DNA from: Corynebacterium variabile
Lineage (GTDB): Bacteria > Actinomycetota > Actinomycetes > Mycobacteriales > Mycobacteriaceae
NCBI RefSeq assembly: GCF_006539825.1
Contig: NZ_BJNT01000018.1
Span: 1-64,000 of the forward strand
Reading direction: 5' to 3'
Length of the DNA stretch: 64,000 nt
The notes beneath the pieces are model-generated. The model had not been told where the DNA came from, searched no databases, and was given only the letters and a program-made list of their open reading frames with translations. The position numbers were made by a program, and so were the translations under genes. How positions within the stretch are numbered: position 1 is the stretch's first letter; the number at the start of each line of letters is the position of its first letter. Positions 54,501 to 63,133 of this stretch are shown piece by piece.

Positions 54501-55824
54501 ACACAGCCACAAGGTCGGCGACCAGTCGGTCCATGTCGGCGTCCGACAGTTCATGGACAGTGAGCCGCAGATGGGTGTCGGCGTCCGTGCCGCCGAGCCG
54601 GAACAGTCCGCCGTCGCGGACGATCCAGCCGCGTCCGCGCAGGTCAGCAGCCGCAGCGTCCGAGGGGACGCCCAGGTCCACCCAGATGTTCAGCCCGTCG
54701 ACACTGGAGGACGCCAGCCCCGCGTCCGCCAGCTTCGCCAGGAACACCTCGTTGCGTCCGGCATAGTGTGCCGCCGCCGCATCGAGCCCGGAGCGGATGT
54801 CGGCGTCCGACAGCAGAGCGGCGACCGTGCGCTGCAGCAGATGGCTCACCCACGTCGTGCCGCCGTTGATCCGCCGGGACAGTTTCTCCGCCGTCTCCGG
54901 GTCGGACGCCACCAGTGCGGTCCGCAGATCCGGCCCCAGCGACTTCGACATCGAGCGCACCAGCGCCCACCGTGTCTGACCTGCCGGAATCGCGGTCTCG
55001 TAGGGTGACTGCGACAGTCCGGCGAACTGGTCGTCCTCGATGACGAGGACGCCCAGGTAGTCCGCCAGCACCTCCTGCAGCGCCTGCGCCCGTGCGTGGG
55101 TCAGGCTCACTCCGGTCGGGTTGTGGGCCCGCGGCGTGCAGACCACCGCCCGCGCCCCGTCGTCCAGGGCGGCACGCAACGCCTCAGGGTCCATTCCCTC
55201 GGCGTCCACCGGAACGGGGACGACGCGGTAGCCGGCCAGGCGCGTGGAGTTGCCGGAGCTGAGGAAGCAGGGATCCTCGAGAGCGACGGCGTCGCCGGTG
55301 GCGGCGACCGTGGCCAGGAGTCGTTCGAGGGCGTCGACCGCGCCGGCGGTCACGCTGATCACGGCGTCCTCGGCACGGTCGGCGAGATCTGGTCCGAGCA
55401 GCCGCAGGGCGACGCGTCCCAGTTCAGGATGGGTGGCGGCGGTACCGTAGAGCGGCGGCGGGGCCGGCGCGAGACGGACCGAGGAGGCGTCCGGCAGCAG
55501 GGTGGCGTCCGGATTGCCGTGGCCGATGTCGCGCACGGTCGAGGAATTGCCGGACGCCGCGCCCTCTGTCGCCGGTTCCGCGACCCCCGCCACGGTCGTT
55601 CCTGCACCCCGGCGGCTCACGGCGATCCCGGCATGGACGAGGTTGCGGTAGGCCGCCTGGACAGTGTTCCGGTTCACGCCGAGGGTGTCTGCGAGCGTGC
55701 GGACCGGCGGCAGCCGGTCACCCGGAGTGAGGACGCCACGGTCGACGAGTCCCCGCACACTCTCGGCGATGCCGGCGGCGGTCGATCCGGTGATGGGAAG
55801 TTGCCCTTGTCCCTGCTCAGTCAC
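54487..55824 (-). CDS. MocR/PdxR-family regulator (GntR domain fused to an aminotransferase-like domain)
   Basis: The 445-residue protein has an N-terminal GntR winged helix (LVDRGVLTPGDRLPPVRTLADTLGVNRNTVQAAYRNLV), then a fold-type I aminotransferase domain. PLP-site features are PRAHNPTGVSLT, EDDQFAGL and the lysine motif SMSKSLGPDLR. PdxR relatives use PLP as effector to control vitamin B6 genes, while others control taurine or GABA use; the target here is unknown. GTG 55824 is chosen since upstream frame residues are not family-like. Its 3' end overlaps the LiaF-like gene. Confidence 0.9.
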   Translation of the reverse strand: MTEQGQGQLPITGSTAAGIAESVRGLVDRGVLTPGDRLPPVRTLADTLGVNRNTVQAAYRNLVHAGIAVSRRGAGTTVAGVAEPATEGAASGNSSTVRDIGHGNPDATLLPDASSVRLAPAPPPLYGTAATHPELGRVALRLLGPDLADRAEDAVISVTAGAVDALERLLATVAATGDAVALEDPCFLSSGNSTRLAGYRVVPVPVDAEGMDPEALRAALDDGARAVVCTPRAHNPTGVSLTHARAQALQEVLADYLGVLVIEDDQFAGLSQSPYETAIPAGQTRWALVRSMSKSLGPDLRTALVASDPETAEKLSRRINGGTTWVSHLLQRTVAALLSDADIRSGLDAAAAHYAGRNEVFLAKLADAGLASSSVDGLNIWVDLGVPSDAAAADLRGRGWIVRDGGLFRLGGTDADTHLRLTVHELSDADMDRLVADLVAVSTPR

Positions 55825-55874
55825 GTGAGCCAGTGTGCCACAGGGGAAGGTCACTGCCCCTCGCCCGGCGTCCC

Positions 55875-57215
55875 CTACCTGGCGTCGCCGGCGTCGTCCC
55901 CGTCGGAGCTCTCAGCGTCCCCTGCCTCATCCTCATCGTCATCGAGGGTCAGACCGAGCTGCTCCAGCTCCGCCTTGAGGTTCTCCATCGACAGCTCGAC
56001 CTCCTCGGAGCCCACACCGTGGGAGTGGACGTGCTCACCGTGCAGGGCGTCGATGCCGGCAGCGGCGGTGCGCCCCTCGACCTCGTCGACGGCGAGGTCC
56101 ATGGCGTCCCCCAGCTTGGAGTAGGCGGGGTAGATGACCTCGCGCTCCAGCTCGTCACGCAGCGGCTGGTCGCAGAACGCGGTCTCCAGCGCATTGGTGG
56201 TCAGTTCGAGGAACTGCCAGTACTCGAGGTCGAAGGCCTCGGCGAGCTTCACCATCTCACCGCTCATGGTGCAGCCGGAGACCAGCCGGTTGTCGGTGTT
56301 CACGGTGCAGGTGAAACCGAGCTCGTAGAGCAGGTTGAAGGGGTGCTCCTCCACCGAGTCGCAGACACCGGTCTGGGTGTTGGAGGTCGGGCAGATCTCC
56401 AGCGGGATGCGGCGGTCGCGGACGAACTTGGCGACCTTCCCGAGCTCGAGTCCGCCCATGGTGGCCTCGATGTCCTCGTAGATCCGGATGCCGTGGCCGA
56501 TGCGCACGGCACCCTGGCGCAGACCGTCGGCGATGGACTCCACGCCCGCGGCCTCACCGGCGTGGACGGTCACCGGGATGAGGTTCTCGCGCAGCAGGCT
56601 GAACGCGGCGACGTGGTTGGACGGCGGGAAACCGTCCTCGGCACCGGCGATGTCGAAGCCGACGACGTATCCCTCGCCCGGGGTGTGCTCGCCGTAGTTG
56701 TCGACGAGCAGCTGGGCGATCTCCAGGGCCCGGTCGGCGTGACGCATGGCGCACAGCAGCAGCCGGGCGTGGATACGGTGACCCGCGGCAGCGGCGGCAC
56801 GCTCACCTTCCTTGACACCCTGCACGGTCGCATCGACGACCTCCTGCAGGCTCAGTCCCTTGGCCTGGTGCTGCTCGGGGGCGTAGCGCAGTTCGGCGTA
56901 GCAGGCACCGTCGGCGGCGAGGTCCTCGACGGCCTCCTTCGTGACGCGGACCAGGGAGTCCTTGGTCTGCATGACGGCGGTGGTGTGGTCGAAGGTGGTG
57001 AGGTAGGTCGGAAGGTCGCCGGAGTTCGCGGCGTCGAAGAACCACTTCTCCAGTTCGGCGGCGTCGGTGGTGGGCAGTCCGTCGTAGCCGGTCTCGGCGG
57101 CGATGTCGATGATGGTCTGGGGACGCAGCCCGCCGTCCAGGTGGTCGTGGAGGACAACCTTGGGCAGGGTGCGGACGATCTCGGGATCGACGGTGGAGTA
57201 CGCGGGTTCAGTCAT
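55875..57215 (-). CDS. add: Adenosine deaminase
   Basis: Deaminates adenosine to inosine for purine salvage. The 446-residue protein has VVLHDHLDGGLRPQT with metal histidines, VTVHAGEAAG, RIGHGIRI, PLEICPTSNTQTG and VNTDNRLVSG, the actinobacterial pattern at the final metal aspartate. The C-terminal 45 residues are very acidic (DDDEDEAGDAESSDGDD), longer than in most homologues. ATG 57215 is preferred; TATCGT (57224-57229, minus strand) lies eight bases upstream. Confidence 0.94.
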   Translation of the reverse strand: MTEPAYSTVDPEIVRTLPKVVLHDHLDGGLRPQTIIDIAAETGYDGLPTTDAAELEKWFFDAANSGDLPTYLTTFDHTTAVMQTKDSLVRVTKEAVEDLAADGACYAELRYAPEQHQAKGLSLQEVVDATVQGVKEGERAAAAAGHRIHARLLLCAMRHADRALEIAQLLVDNYGEHTPGEGYVVGFDIAGAEDGFPPSNHVAAFSLLRENLIPVTVHAGEAAGVESIADGLRQGAVRIGHGIRIYEDIEATMGGLELGKVAKFVRDRRIPLEICPTSNTQTGVCDSVEEHPFNLLYELGFTCTVNTDNRLVSGCTMSGEMVKLAEAFDLEYWQFLELTTNALETAFCDQPLRDELEREVIYPAYSKLGDAMDLAVDEVEGRTAAAGIDALHGEHVHSHGVGSEEVELSMENLKAELEQLGLTLDDDEDEAGDAESSDGDDAGDAR

Positions 57216-57223
57216 GGTGCACC

Positions 57224-57242
57224 ACGATACCGCCGGTAGAGT
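57224..57242. promoter_or_regulatory. Facing -10 hexamers between add and the carboxypeptidase gene
   Basis: TATCGT (57224-57229, minus strand) precedes add by eight bases, and TAGAGT (57237-57242, plus strand) precedes the carboxypeptidase start by nine. The 36-base gap therefore seems to hold two opposite, essentially leaderless promoters. Confidence 0.5.
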
Positions 57243-57251
57243 TCTTCGACG

Positions 57252-58511
57252 ATGCGTACTCTCCTTTCCGCCGGGCTTGCCGTGCTCATGGCGTCCGCCA
57301 CCGTCTCCCCCGCCGCCGCGCAGGAGGGCCTCAACGGTATGCCGAGGATGCAGTGGCTGCCGTTGACCTCCCCGGTGGGGACGCCGCTGCCGCGGGACCA
57401 TGCCCTGTGGACCGACGACTGCCGCTACGACAGGCGGCTGCCGAGGGCCTTCGACAAGGACGCCGTACGCGGTGCGGACGTGGACCCGGTGATCACCGTG
57501 GAGCGTCCCGGGCCGGGCGGAGAAGACCTTGACACCTGCAGCACTGTCACAGCAGACGGGCTCGACCTGCCGACACGCCTGAGCCTGGGCAGTTACGTCC
57601 TCTATGACGTGGACTCCGGCAACGTACTCGCGGCGAAGGACCCCTACGGCCTGTACCGCCCGGCGTCGATCATCAAGATCCTGCTGGTCATGGTCGCCCT
57701 GGACGAACTGGACATGGACCAGAAGGTCAAGGTCACCGAGGAGATGGCCACTGTCGACGGTTCGAAGGTAGGGGTCGGACCCGGTGGGAAGTACACGGCG
57801 GAGCAGCTGCTGCAGGGGCTGGTGATGAACTCCGGCAATGACGCCGCCCTCGCCCTGGCCGGAGCGCTCGGCGGTACGGACGCCACGGTGGAGAAGATGC
57901 AGTCGCTCGCCGACTCGTTGGGGGTGCAGGCGACAAAGGTGACCACGGTCAACGGGCTGGACACCCCCGAGGTCCAGACGACCGCCTACGACCTGGCGCT
58001 GGTCTACCGGGCGGCGTTCCAGCGACAGGATGTGCGCGACCTGCTCGGCACGGAGCAGGCGACGTTCCCGGGGTACCGGGACAATCCGGAGTTCCAGATC
58101 TCCAGTGACAACGGACTGCTCTACGACTACCCGGGCACGATCGGTGGGAAGACGGGGTTCACCGACAATGCACGGCACACCTACGCCGCTGCGGTCTCCC
58201 GCAAGGGGCGAACGCTGGGCGTGGTGATGCTCAATTCGACCGTCGCGGCGGGGCGTCCGTGGCAGCAGGCGGAGACCGTCTTCGACGCCGCCTTCGACGC
58301 CCCGGAGGACGCCTCGGTCGGGCGGCTGGTGGATTCAGCGTCCCCCGACAACACGGTGGAAGCGGCGGAACCGGCAGGAGCTGCAGATCCCGCTCCGGCG
58401 GATTCCGACACCCCGCAGGACTCCCCCACCACCGGGATCTCGCTGATCGTCGCCGGCATGGTGTGCGTCCTCGCCGCCGGAGCATGGATCCTCATCCGCC
58501 GACGACGCTGA
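57252..58511 (+). CDS. dac: D-alanyl-D-alanine carboxypeptidase (S11 family, DacB1-like)
   Basis: Trims the terminal D-Ala from peptidoglycan stem peptides. The 419 residues have a signal peptide (about 1-24, ending SPAAAQ), an S11 penicillin-binding domain with Ser139-x-x-Lys142 (PASIIKIL), SGN at 194-196 and KTG at 300-302. A Pro/Ala-rich stretch, a C-terminal membrane anchor (about 393-413) and an Arg tail follow. It corresponds to Rv3330 (dacB1) in position near add and the YihY gene. Confidence 0.94.
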   Translation: MRTLLSAGLAVLMASATVSPAAAQEGLNGMPRMQWLPLTSPVGTPLPRDHALWTDDCRYDRRLPRAFDKDAVRGADVDPVITVERPGPGGEDLDTCSTVTADGLDLPTRLSLGSYVLYDVDSGNVLAAKDPYGLYRPASIIKILLVMVALDELDMDQKVKVTEEMATVDGSKVGVGPGGKYTAEQLLQGLVMNSGNDAALALAGALGGTDATVEKMQSLADSLGVQATKVTTVNGLDTPEVQTTAYDLALVYRAAFQRQDVRDLLGTEQATFPGYRDNPEFQISSDNGLLYDYPGTIGGKTGFTDNARHTYAAAVSRKGRTLGVVMLNSTVAAGRPWQQAETVFDAAFDAPEDASVGRLVDSASPDNTVEAAEPAGAADPAPADSDTPQDSPTTGISLIVAGMVCVLAAGAWILIRRRR

Positions 58512-58529
58512 ACCGGTGGCGGGCCGGCC

Positions 58530-59645
58530 CTACTTCCTGCTGAATAACCCGCCGATCGCGCTGCCGGTCTTCATGACGATCCCGCCGAGCAGGACGCCCA
58601 TCGCTGCTCCTGCCCCGACCAGACCCGCCTGGCGGATGTTCTGCTCGGTCTGTGCCGGCGGGTGGGAGTCGCGTCGGATCTGGATGACAGCCGGTGCCGG
58701 AGCATCCGGAATGACCTCCGCAAGTGCCTCGGGGGACGTGGCCACCCAGGCGGAGCAGTAGAGGGTGATGCGCCACAGCAGGTACAGCAGCACCATCACA
58801 CCGATGATCGGGCCGAAGGCCGCGCCGGCCGGGTTGGACATGGTGTTGTTGAAGAAGACGGTGGCGAACTGCTTGAAGAACTCCAGCCCGATCGCGCCGA
58901 TGACCGCACCACGCACCGCGGCCTTGCGTGGCACATGGGTGCGCGGGAAGAACATCAGCATCCAGAACATGACCACCCAGTTGGCGACCAGTGCGATGAG
59001 CAGCGCGATGATCCAGACGAAGACCCGGATACCGGTGATGTTGTCCAGGTTCAGTGTCTCGATGATGGTCCAGGTGAATCCACCGGAGCCGATCGCGGTG
59101 ACGGCGAAGGCGACTCCCAGGGCGAGCAGCAGACCGATCAGGGCGATGAGGTCGCTGATCTTCCCCTTGATGAAATTGTCCGAAGTCAGGTCTGCTTTCC
59201 ACATCGCGGAGATGCCGGCCCGGAGGTTCCCGATCCAGCCGAGACCGGTCCAGAGGGTCAACACGAGACCGATACCGAAGATGCTTCCGCGCTGTCCGAT
59301 CGCCGTATTCAGAATGTCGGTGAGGGTATCGCCGAGATCACCGGACGCCGAGTCCTTGATGTCGTCGATGATGTCGTTGAGCAGGTCCTCATTACCCGCC
59401 AGAACCATGGCCACCACGGCCACGACCAGCATGATCAGCGGGAAAATCGACAGCACCGAGAAGTAGGTGATGCCTGCAGCGTAGTAATTTCCACCCTGTT
59501 CGCCGTACCGGTCGTTCATGTGCATGACGTGGTCGAGCCAGGGCCATTTCGCCCGGAACTTCTCCACGGCGGACTGTTTCTCTGCGGCGCTACTGTCGCC
59601 GTTGTCGTCAGTGCCTGTGGTCGTGGCTTCAGTGCTGGCGGCCAT
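58530..59645 (-). CDS. YihY/BrkB-family inner membrane protein
   Basis: The 371-residue protein has about six membrane segments with the YihY pattern: NYYAAGITYFSVLSIFPLIML, LTLWTGLGWIGNLRAGISAMW, FPRTHVPRKAAVRGAVIGAIGLEFFKQF and IIGVMVLLYLLWRITLYCSAW. It is not an RNase despite an old annotation of the family as RNase BN. ATG 59645 follows GAGGA with suitable spacing. The M. tuberculosis counterpart is Rv3335c, next to trpS; here a block of four kilobases separates them. Confidence 0.9.
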   Translation of the reverse strand: MAASTEATTTGTDDNGDSSAAEKQSAVEKFRAKWPWLDHVMHMNDRYGEQGGNYYAAGITYFSVLSIFPLIMLVVAVVAMVLAGNEDLLNDIIDDIKDSASGDLGDTLTDILNTAIGQRGSIFGIGLVLTLWTGLGWIGNLRAGISAMWKADLTSDNFIKGKISDLIALIGLLLALGVAFAVTAIGSGGFTWTIIETLNLDNITGIRVFVWIIALLIALVANWVVMFWMLMFFPRTHVPRKAAVRGAVIGAIGLEFFKQFATVFFNNTMSNPAGAAFGPIIGVMVLLYLLWRITLYCSAWVATSPEALAEVIPDAPAPAVIQIRRDSHPPAQTEQNIRQAGLVGAGAAMGVLLGGIVMKTGSAIGGLFSRK

Positions 59646-60093
59646 CGGTACATCCTCACGGTCGTCTGATATTGATACAGCCCTCCACACTAGTGCGGAA
59701 AACCTCGGGCGTGCGTTGCAATTCGCACGGTACATTGATGTCGACTGTTTCGTCGGAATCAGACATCGGGCGCATGACGATCAGGAGAACACCATGTCCG
59801 GCATCGATCTGGATGCGTCCCTCGGGGTCGACCGCTCGGCCGATCCTGCCACCCTCGCCGCGGAACTCGACCGCCGGATCAGCTCATCCTGGGGCGAGGA
59901 TCCCGCGAAAGTCACGCAGCTGCGGAACGCACGCGCCATTCTGGGGGACGCCGGACGCCGCGTCCGGTACGACCGTCAGCTCGATGACCCCGCGGCGCCG
60001 CCGGTGACCGAACAGGTGCTGGAGCAGCTGGCGTCCTCCCTCGGGAATGAGAGCGAGACCTCGGTGATTCCGGCGGCTGACCTGGGGCCGCAG

Positions 60094-60147
60094 GGCTACG
60101 GCCAGCAGCAGGGCTACGGCCAGCAGCAGGGGTTCGGCCAGCAGCAG
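60094..60147 (+). repeat. Three 18-base repeats encoding GYGQQQ
   Basis: Units 60094-60111, 60112-60129 and 60130-60147 encode GYGQQQ, GYGQQQ and GFGQQQ. The G-run that breaks the frame follows directly. Confidence 0.85.
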
Positions 60148-60360
60148 GGGGTTCAACACCAACCCCTACGCCAGTCAGCCGTGGCAGCAGGGGCAACCGG
60201 GGAAGTCCGGAACCTCGAAGGTCGTGTGGGTCGTGGTGGCCGCCGTCGCGGCGGTGATCATCGTCCACGGCGCCGTCGGCACCACCTGGTTCATCATGCG
60301 CGATGACGGTGACGACAATTCCTCGACCTCGGCATCCCGCTTCACGGAGCAGGACGCACC

Positions 60361-60412
60361 GCACTCGGAGGCCGTCCCCGTCCCGCGCACTCGGAGGCCG
60401 TCCCCGTCCCGA
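60361..60412 (+). repeat. 26-base tandem duplication inside the second J-like gene
   Basis: GCACTCGGAGGCCGTCCCCG and six more bases at 60361-60386 repeat at 60387-60412 with only the last base different. Twenty-six is not a multiple of three, so the duplication changes the reading frame. With one copy removed the protein reads EAVPVPTETEDYDDY. Confidence 0.9.
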
Positions 60413-60846
60413 CGGAGACCGAGGACTACGACGACTACCTCGACGATGACGACGACTATCTCGACGACTACGACTTCGACTACGACCTGGGGGAGGTATC
60501 GGTCAGCGGGCCGACCGCCACGACCGCGACCTGCGACGGCAGGGACTGCGTCCGCATCGAGATCAAACTCGACGGCGACGGCGAGGTGAGCATCATGGAC
60601 GCGTTCGCGGGCGATGAGCTGCAGATCGACGTCTTCGGTGTGGACGTCAAGTACCAGGACGACTTCCCGGTCACCGACCGCTCCGACGGACGGTTCGACT
60701 ATCTGCGGGCGACCTCGGACGAGTACGACTGGCCGCGTCTGGCAATCGGGGTGCCGGAAGGCACGGAATACACGGTCGACGATGGCTCAGCGAACCACCT
60801 CATCACCGTCGAGGTGTTCGTCTGACCGGTGCCGGAGCCGTCCCCG

Positions 60847-61500
60847 TCAGCAGGGTGAGACGTACGAGGTATCACTGTTGAGCAGCCGGGCGTTACCGCC
60901 GCCGTTGCGCTCTGCAGCGCACAGAGAGTCCAGGTCATCGCCGTAGTCGATGACGAACGCGTATACCGAGGCGCCGCTCTCGGGCTCCACAGGACGCAGT
61001 GAGGGGCAGTCACCCGGCTCCATGAGGACGGCATCCGGCCACTGCACCCGGGAATCTGCCATCTGTTGGTCGAAGTTCTGGGCGTTGTCCAGGACAGAGT
61101 TCACGATAAGGACGCCACGCCCGTTACAGGCCAGGGGACCTGATCCCGAGTGAGAGGTGGCGTCCTCATGAAAAGGTTCCGGGGAAGACTCCGGGAGCGG
61201 GACGGCCGTCGGAGTCCCAGACTCCTCAGTATCTTCCTCCGGAGCCACCGTCACCGTCGTGACGGTGGCTGGGGCGTCCGAGGTGACCTCATGCGATTCT
61301 GTAAAGGTCACCGCGGCGGTGTCGCTGTCGTCCGAATCATCACCGGTCAGCGTCCACACCCCGACCACGATGAGCACCACCACAACGAGAACGCCGGCCA
61401 CCGTCGCGATTGTCGCGGGGATCCTTGTCCGGCGAGGATTCCCCTGCGGCTGTGGTTCATTCATCCACGGGTTGGCGGGTCGGTTGCTCGGAGTGCTCAC
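60847..61500 (-). CDS. Membrane-anchored exported protein of unknown function
   Basis: The 217 residues begin with a Pro/Asn-rich cytoplasmic head (RPANPWMNEPQPQGN), an Arg-flanked membrane segment (about 27-50), an acidic Thr/Val/Glu/Pro linker, and an exported domain with three cysteines (GPLACNGRGVLIVNSV, PGDCPSLRPV, DSLCAAERN, and a final Cys). It is the only intact frame in the cluster of disrupted genes at 59.8-63.0 kb. I do not recognise the domain. The start is GTG 61500. Confidence 0.75.
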   Translation of the reverse strand: MSTPSNRPANPWMNEPQPQGNPRRTRIPATIATVAGVLVVVVLIVVGVWTLTGDDSDDSDTAAVTFTESHEVTSDAPATVTTVTVAPEEDTEESGTPTAVPLPESSPEPFHEDATSHSGSGPLACNGRGVLIVNSVLDNAQNFDQQMADSRVQWPDAVLMEPGDCPSLRPVEPESGASVYAFVIDYGDDLDSLCAAERNGGGNARLLNSDTSYVSPC

Positions 61501-61634
61501 AGACGTCCTTCGGCAGCGCAGTCATCGGTCGGCGTCAGGGTAACGTAACGGCAGCGCAGGTCCCCGAAACTACACTCCGGTAATCTACCGCTCAGCCCAC
61601 AGCGCAGATTTCCTGGGCGTAGCCACCGGACGCC

Positions 61635-62331
61635 ATGACCTACAACAGCTATCCCTTCTACGACCCACAACAGACCACGGCATTTCCGCCGGTACAGCAG
61701 ATGCAGGGACAAGGCATTCCCCCTTCACTCCCGGCGGTCGTGGATCATTCCGGTCATTGTCCTGGTCACTGTTCTCGCGATCGCCGCGGTGGCGATCACC
61801 TGGCTGCTCACGTCCCGCGACTCGGGCAGCGACGCCGCAGCAGCCGACACGAGCACCGCCACATCGACAGTGGTGGTGACCCAGACTACCCCCGCGTCCC
61901 CGGCCCCTGCCGCGATTCCGACCCTGGCCCCGGTGGAGGAGCCGGAGGCAGCGGCCGCGCCGACTGCCACCATCACCGAAATCAGGTCGGCGACGCACAA
62001 CACGACCTCAGCGAACACCAACAGCGCCGTCTGCGGAGGTGCAGCATGTGACCGCGTCGTCATCGAGTTCAGCGGTGCCGACACGGCCGATGCCACGCAG
62101 GCCGGGGGAGGCAACGGAAGCCTCGAGTTCTCGGTAACGGCCGACGGGCTCGGTAAGCAGCAGTTCGTGAACTCCGACAACCGGGCGTCCCCGAACATCA
62201 CCAGCATCACCACCCGCCCCGGCGGTGGTGACACCGTTATCGTGACGGTCAACACCGACGGCGCGTCCACCCGGACGACCATGTCGACCGCTTCCTCGCC
62301 GTTCCGCGTCATCATCGACTTCCTTCGCTGA
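61635..62331 (+). pseudogene. Membrane-anchored AMIN-like domain protein, frameshifted
   Basis: ATG 61635 starts MTYNSYPFYDPQQTTAFPPV, a short Gln/Pro-rich head. With one base removed from the five-C run at 61719-61723 the frame continues into RSWIIPVIVLVTVLAIAAV (membrane segment), a Ser/Thr/Ala/Pro linker, and an AMIN-like domain (CDRVVIEFSGAD, then SVTADGLGKQQFVNSDN, FRVIIDFL). AMIN-like domains are found in cell-wall and protease-type envelope proteins. As given, the frame from ATG 61635 runs 138 codons without reaching the domain. Confidence 0.65.
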
Positions 62332-62338
62332 CGCCATG

Positions 62339-62991
62339 TCAGTCGAGGTTCGGGATGCGTCCCTCCGGTTCCACATGGTCGCCGACCCAGCGGTAGGTCA
62401 CGACCGTGGTGTACTTCGGCGCAGCGGCGAACGGCTCCCCCGAGTCCCGGAGCGCCTCATAGTCCTTGTACCGCACCGTCACGAAGTCATCCCCTGAGTC
62501 GACGACCTCCGTGTGCTGCTGGACGGTGTCGGTACCGACACCCAGGTACTCCCCCGTCATGGAAGAGCATGAGCTGGTTCTGGAACTGGGCGTCGCCGAC
62601 CTCGGATTGCACGACGGTGGCGTAACTCAGCGCGACGCAGGGATCGTAGTTCGACTCCCCGTGGTAGACCCAGGTCATGCCGTCGAGTTCAGGGGCAGGG
62701 ACATCTGCGGTATGAGAGGTGATCACGGGGGAATCAGGGTCCACCCCGCAGTTACGGGGTTCCGGCGGTCGGGTCTGTGTCGGGGAAGCCGCCTGCCCTG
62801 CCTCCGAGGGGGGAAGGCGCCGCCGCGGTCTCGGTGACGGTCACCGTGACGCGGTCGGACGAATCAGCGGCACCGGCGGTGTCGTTCGCATCTGACCCAC
62901 CATCAGTGGAACTGTCGCAGGCGCCGAGCGCCAGCATTGCGAAAACAGTGGCCGGAAGTGCGGCGGACCGTAGGGAACGGTGAGGGAGCAT
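62339..62991 (-). pseudogene. LppP/LprE-family lipoprotein, disrupted twice
   Basis: ATG 62991 has AGGAGG upstream and encodes a lipoprotein signal (LALGAC). A stop follows at 62752-62754. In another frame CGVDPDSPV, NYDPCVALSYATVVQ and NQLMLFHDG continue. After the five-C run at 62551-62555 a third frame gives EYLGVGTDTVQQ, FVTVRYKDYEAL and YTTVVTYRWVGDHV. Removing one base near 62762 and one in the C-run restores a single LppP/LprE-type protein. Both changes are +1. Confidence 0.7.
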
Positions 62992-63133
62992 TCTTGTTTC
63001 CTCCTGAATGGAAAGGTTAGTCACGGCAAAAATACAGGATTCGAATTGATCCGGACGTGCATTCCGATCCGCCACAGGTGAGTCCCCCTACCATGGAACC
63101 TGCACCAGAATCCGTCCGCGAAAGTGAGTTCCC

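Larger units (their letters stand above)
59794..60825 (+). pseudogene. J-like domain, YGQ-linker membrane protein, frame-disrupted paralogue of the gene at 47236
   Basis: From ATG 59794 (AGGAG upstream) the protein has a J-like N-terminus (MSGIDLDASLGVDRSADP, NARAILGDAGRRVRYDRQL, no HPD). Three GYGQQQ/GFGQQQ repeats follow at about residues 101-118. An extra G in the five-G run at 60147-60151 shifts the frame. The next frame then encodes a linker and a membrane segment (VVWVVVAAVAAVIIVHGAV). A 26-base tandem duplication at 60361-60412 shifts it again. The last part (EDYDDYLDDDDDY, then CDGRDCVRIEIKLDGDGEV to the TGA at 60823-60825) is back in the first frame, because +1 and +26 sum to 27. A TGA at 60304 truncates the product before that. 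Confidence 0.7.

Noticed and set aside
55875..57215. VNTDNR instead of the textbook NTDDP motif in adenosine deaminase, considered as loss of function
   Set aside because: I recall the same NTDNR form in the M. tuberculosis enzyme, so it seems normal for the actinobacterial branch.
57216..58178. Extension of adenosine deaminase upstream to a 767-residue frame
   Set aside because: The extension is antisense to the carboxypeptidase gene, and the ATG at 57215 has a well-placed promoter box.
60094..60147. Short regular repeats considered as a possible CRISPR array
   Set aside because: The units are directly adjacent with no spacers and are in frame, encoding GYGQQQ, so they are coding repeats.
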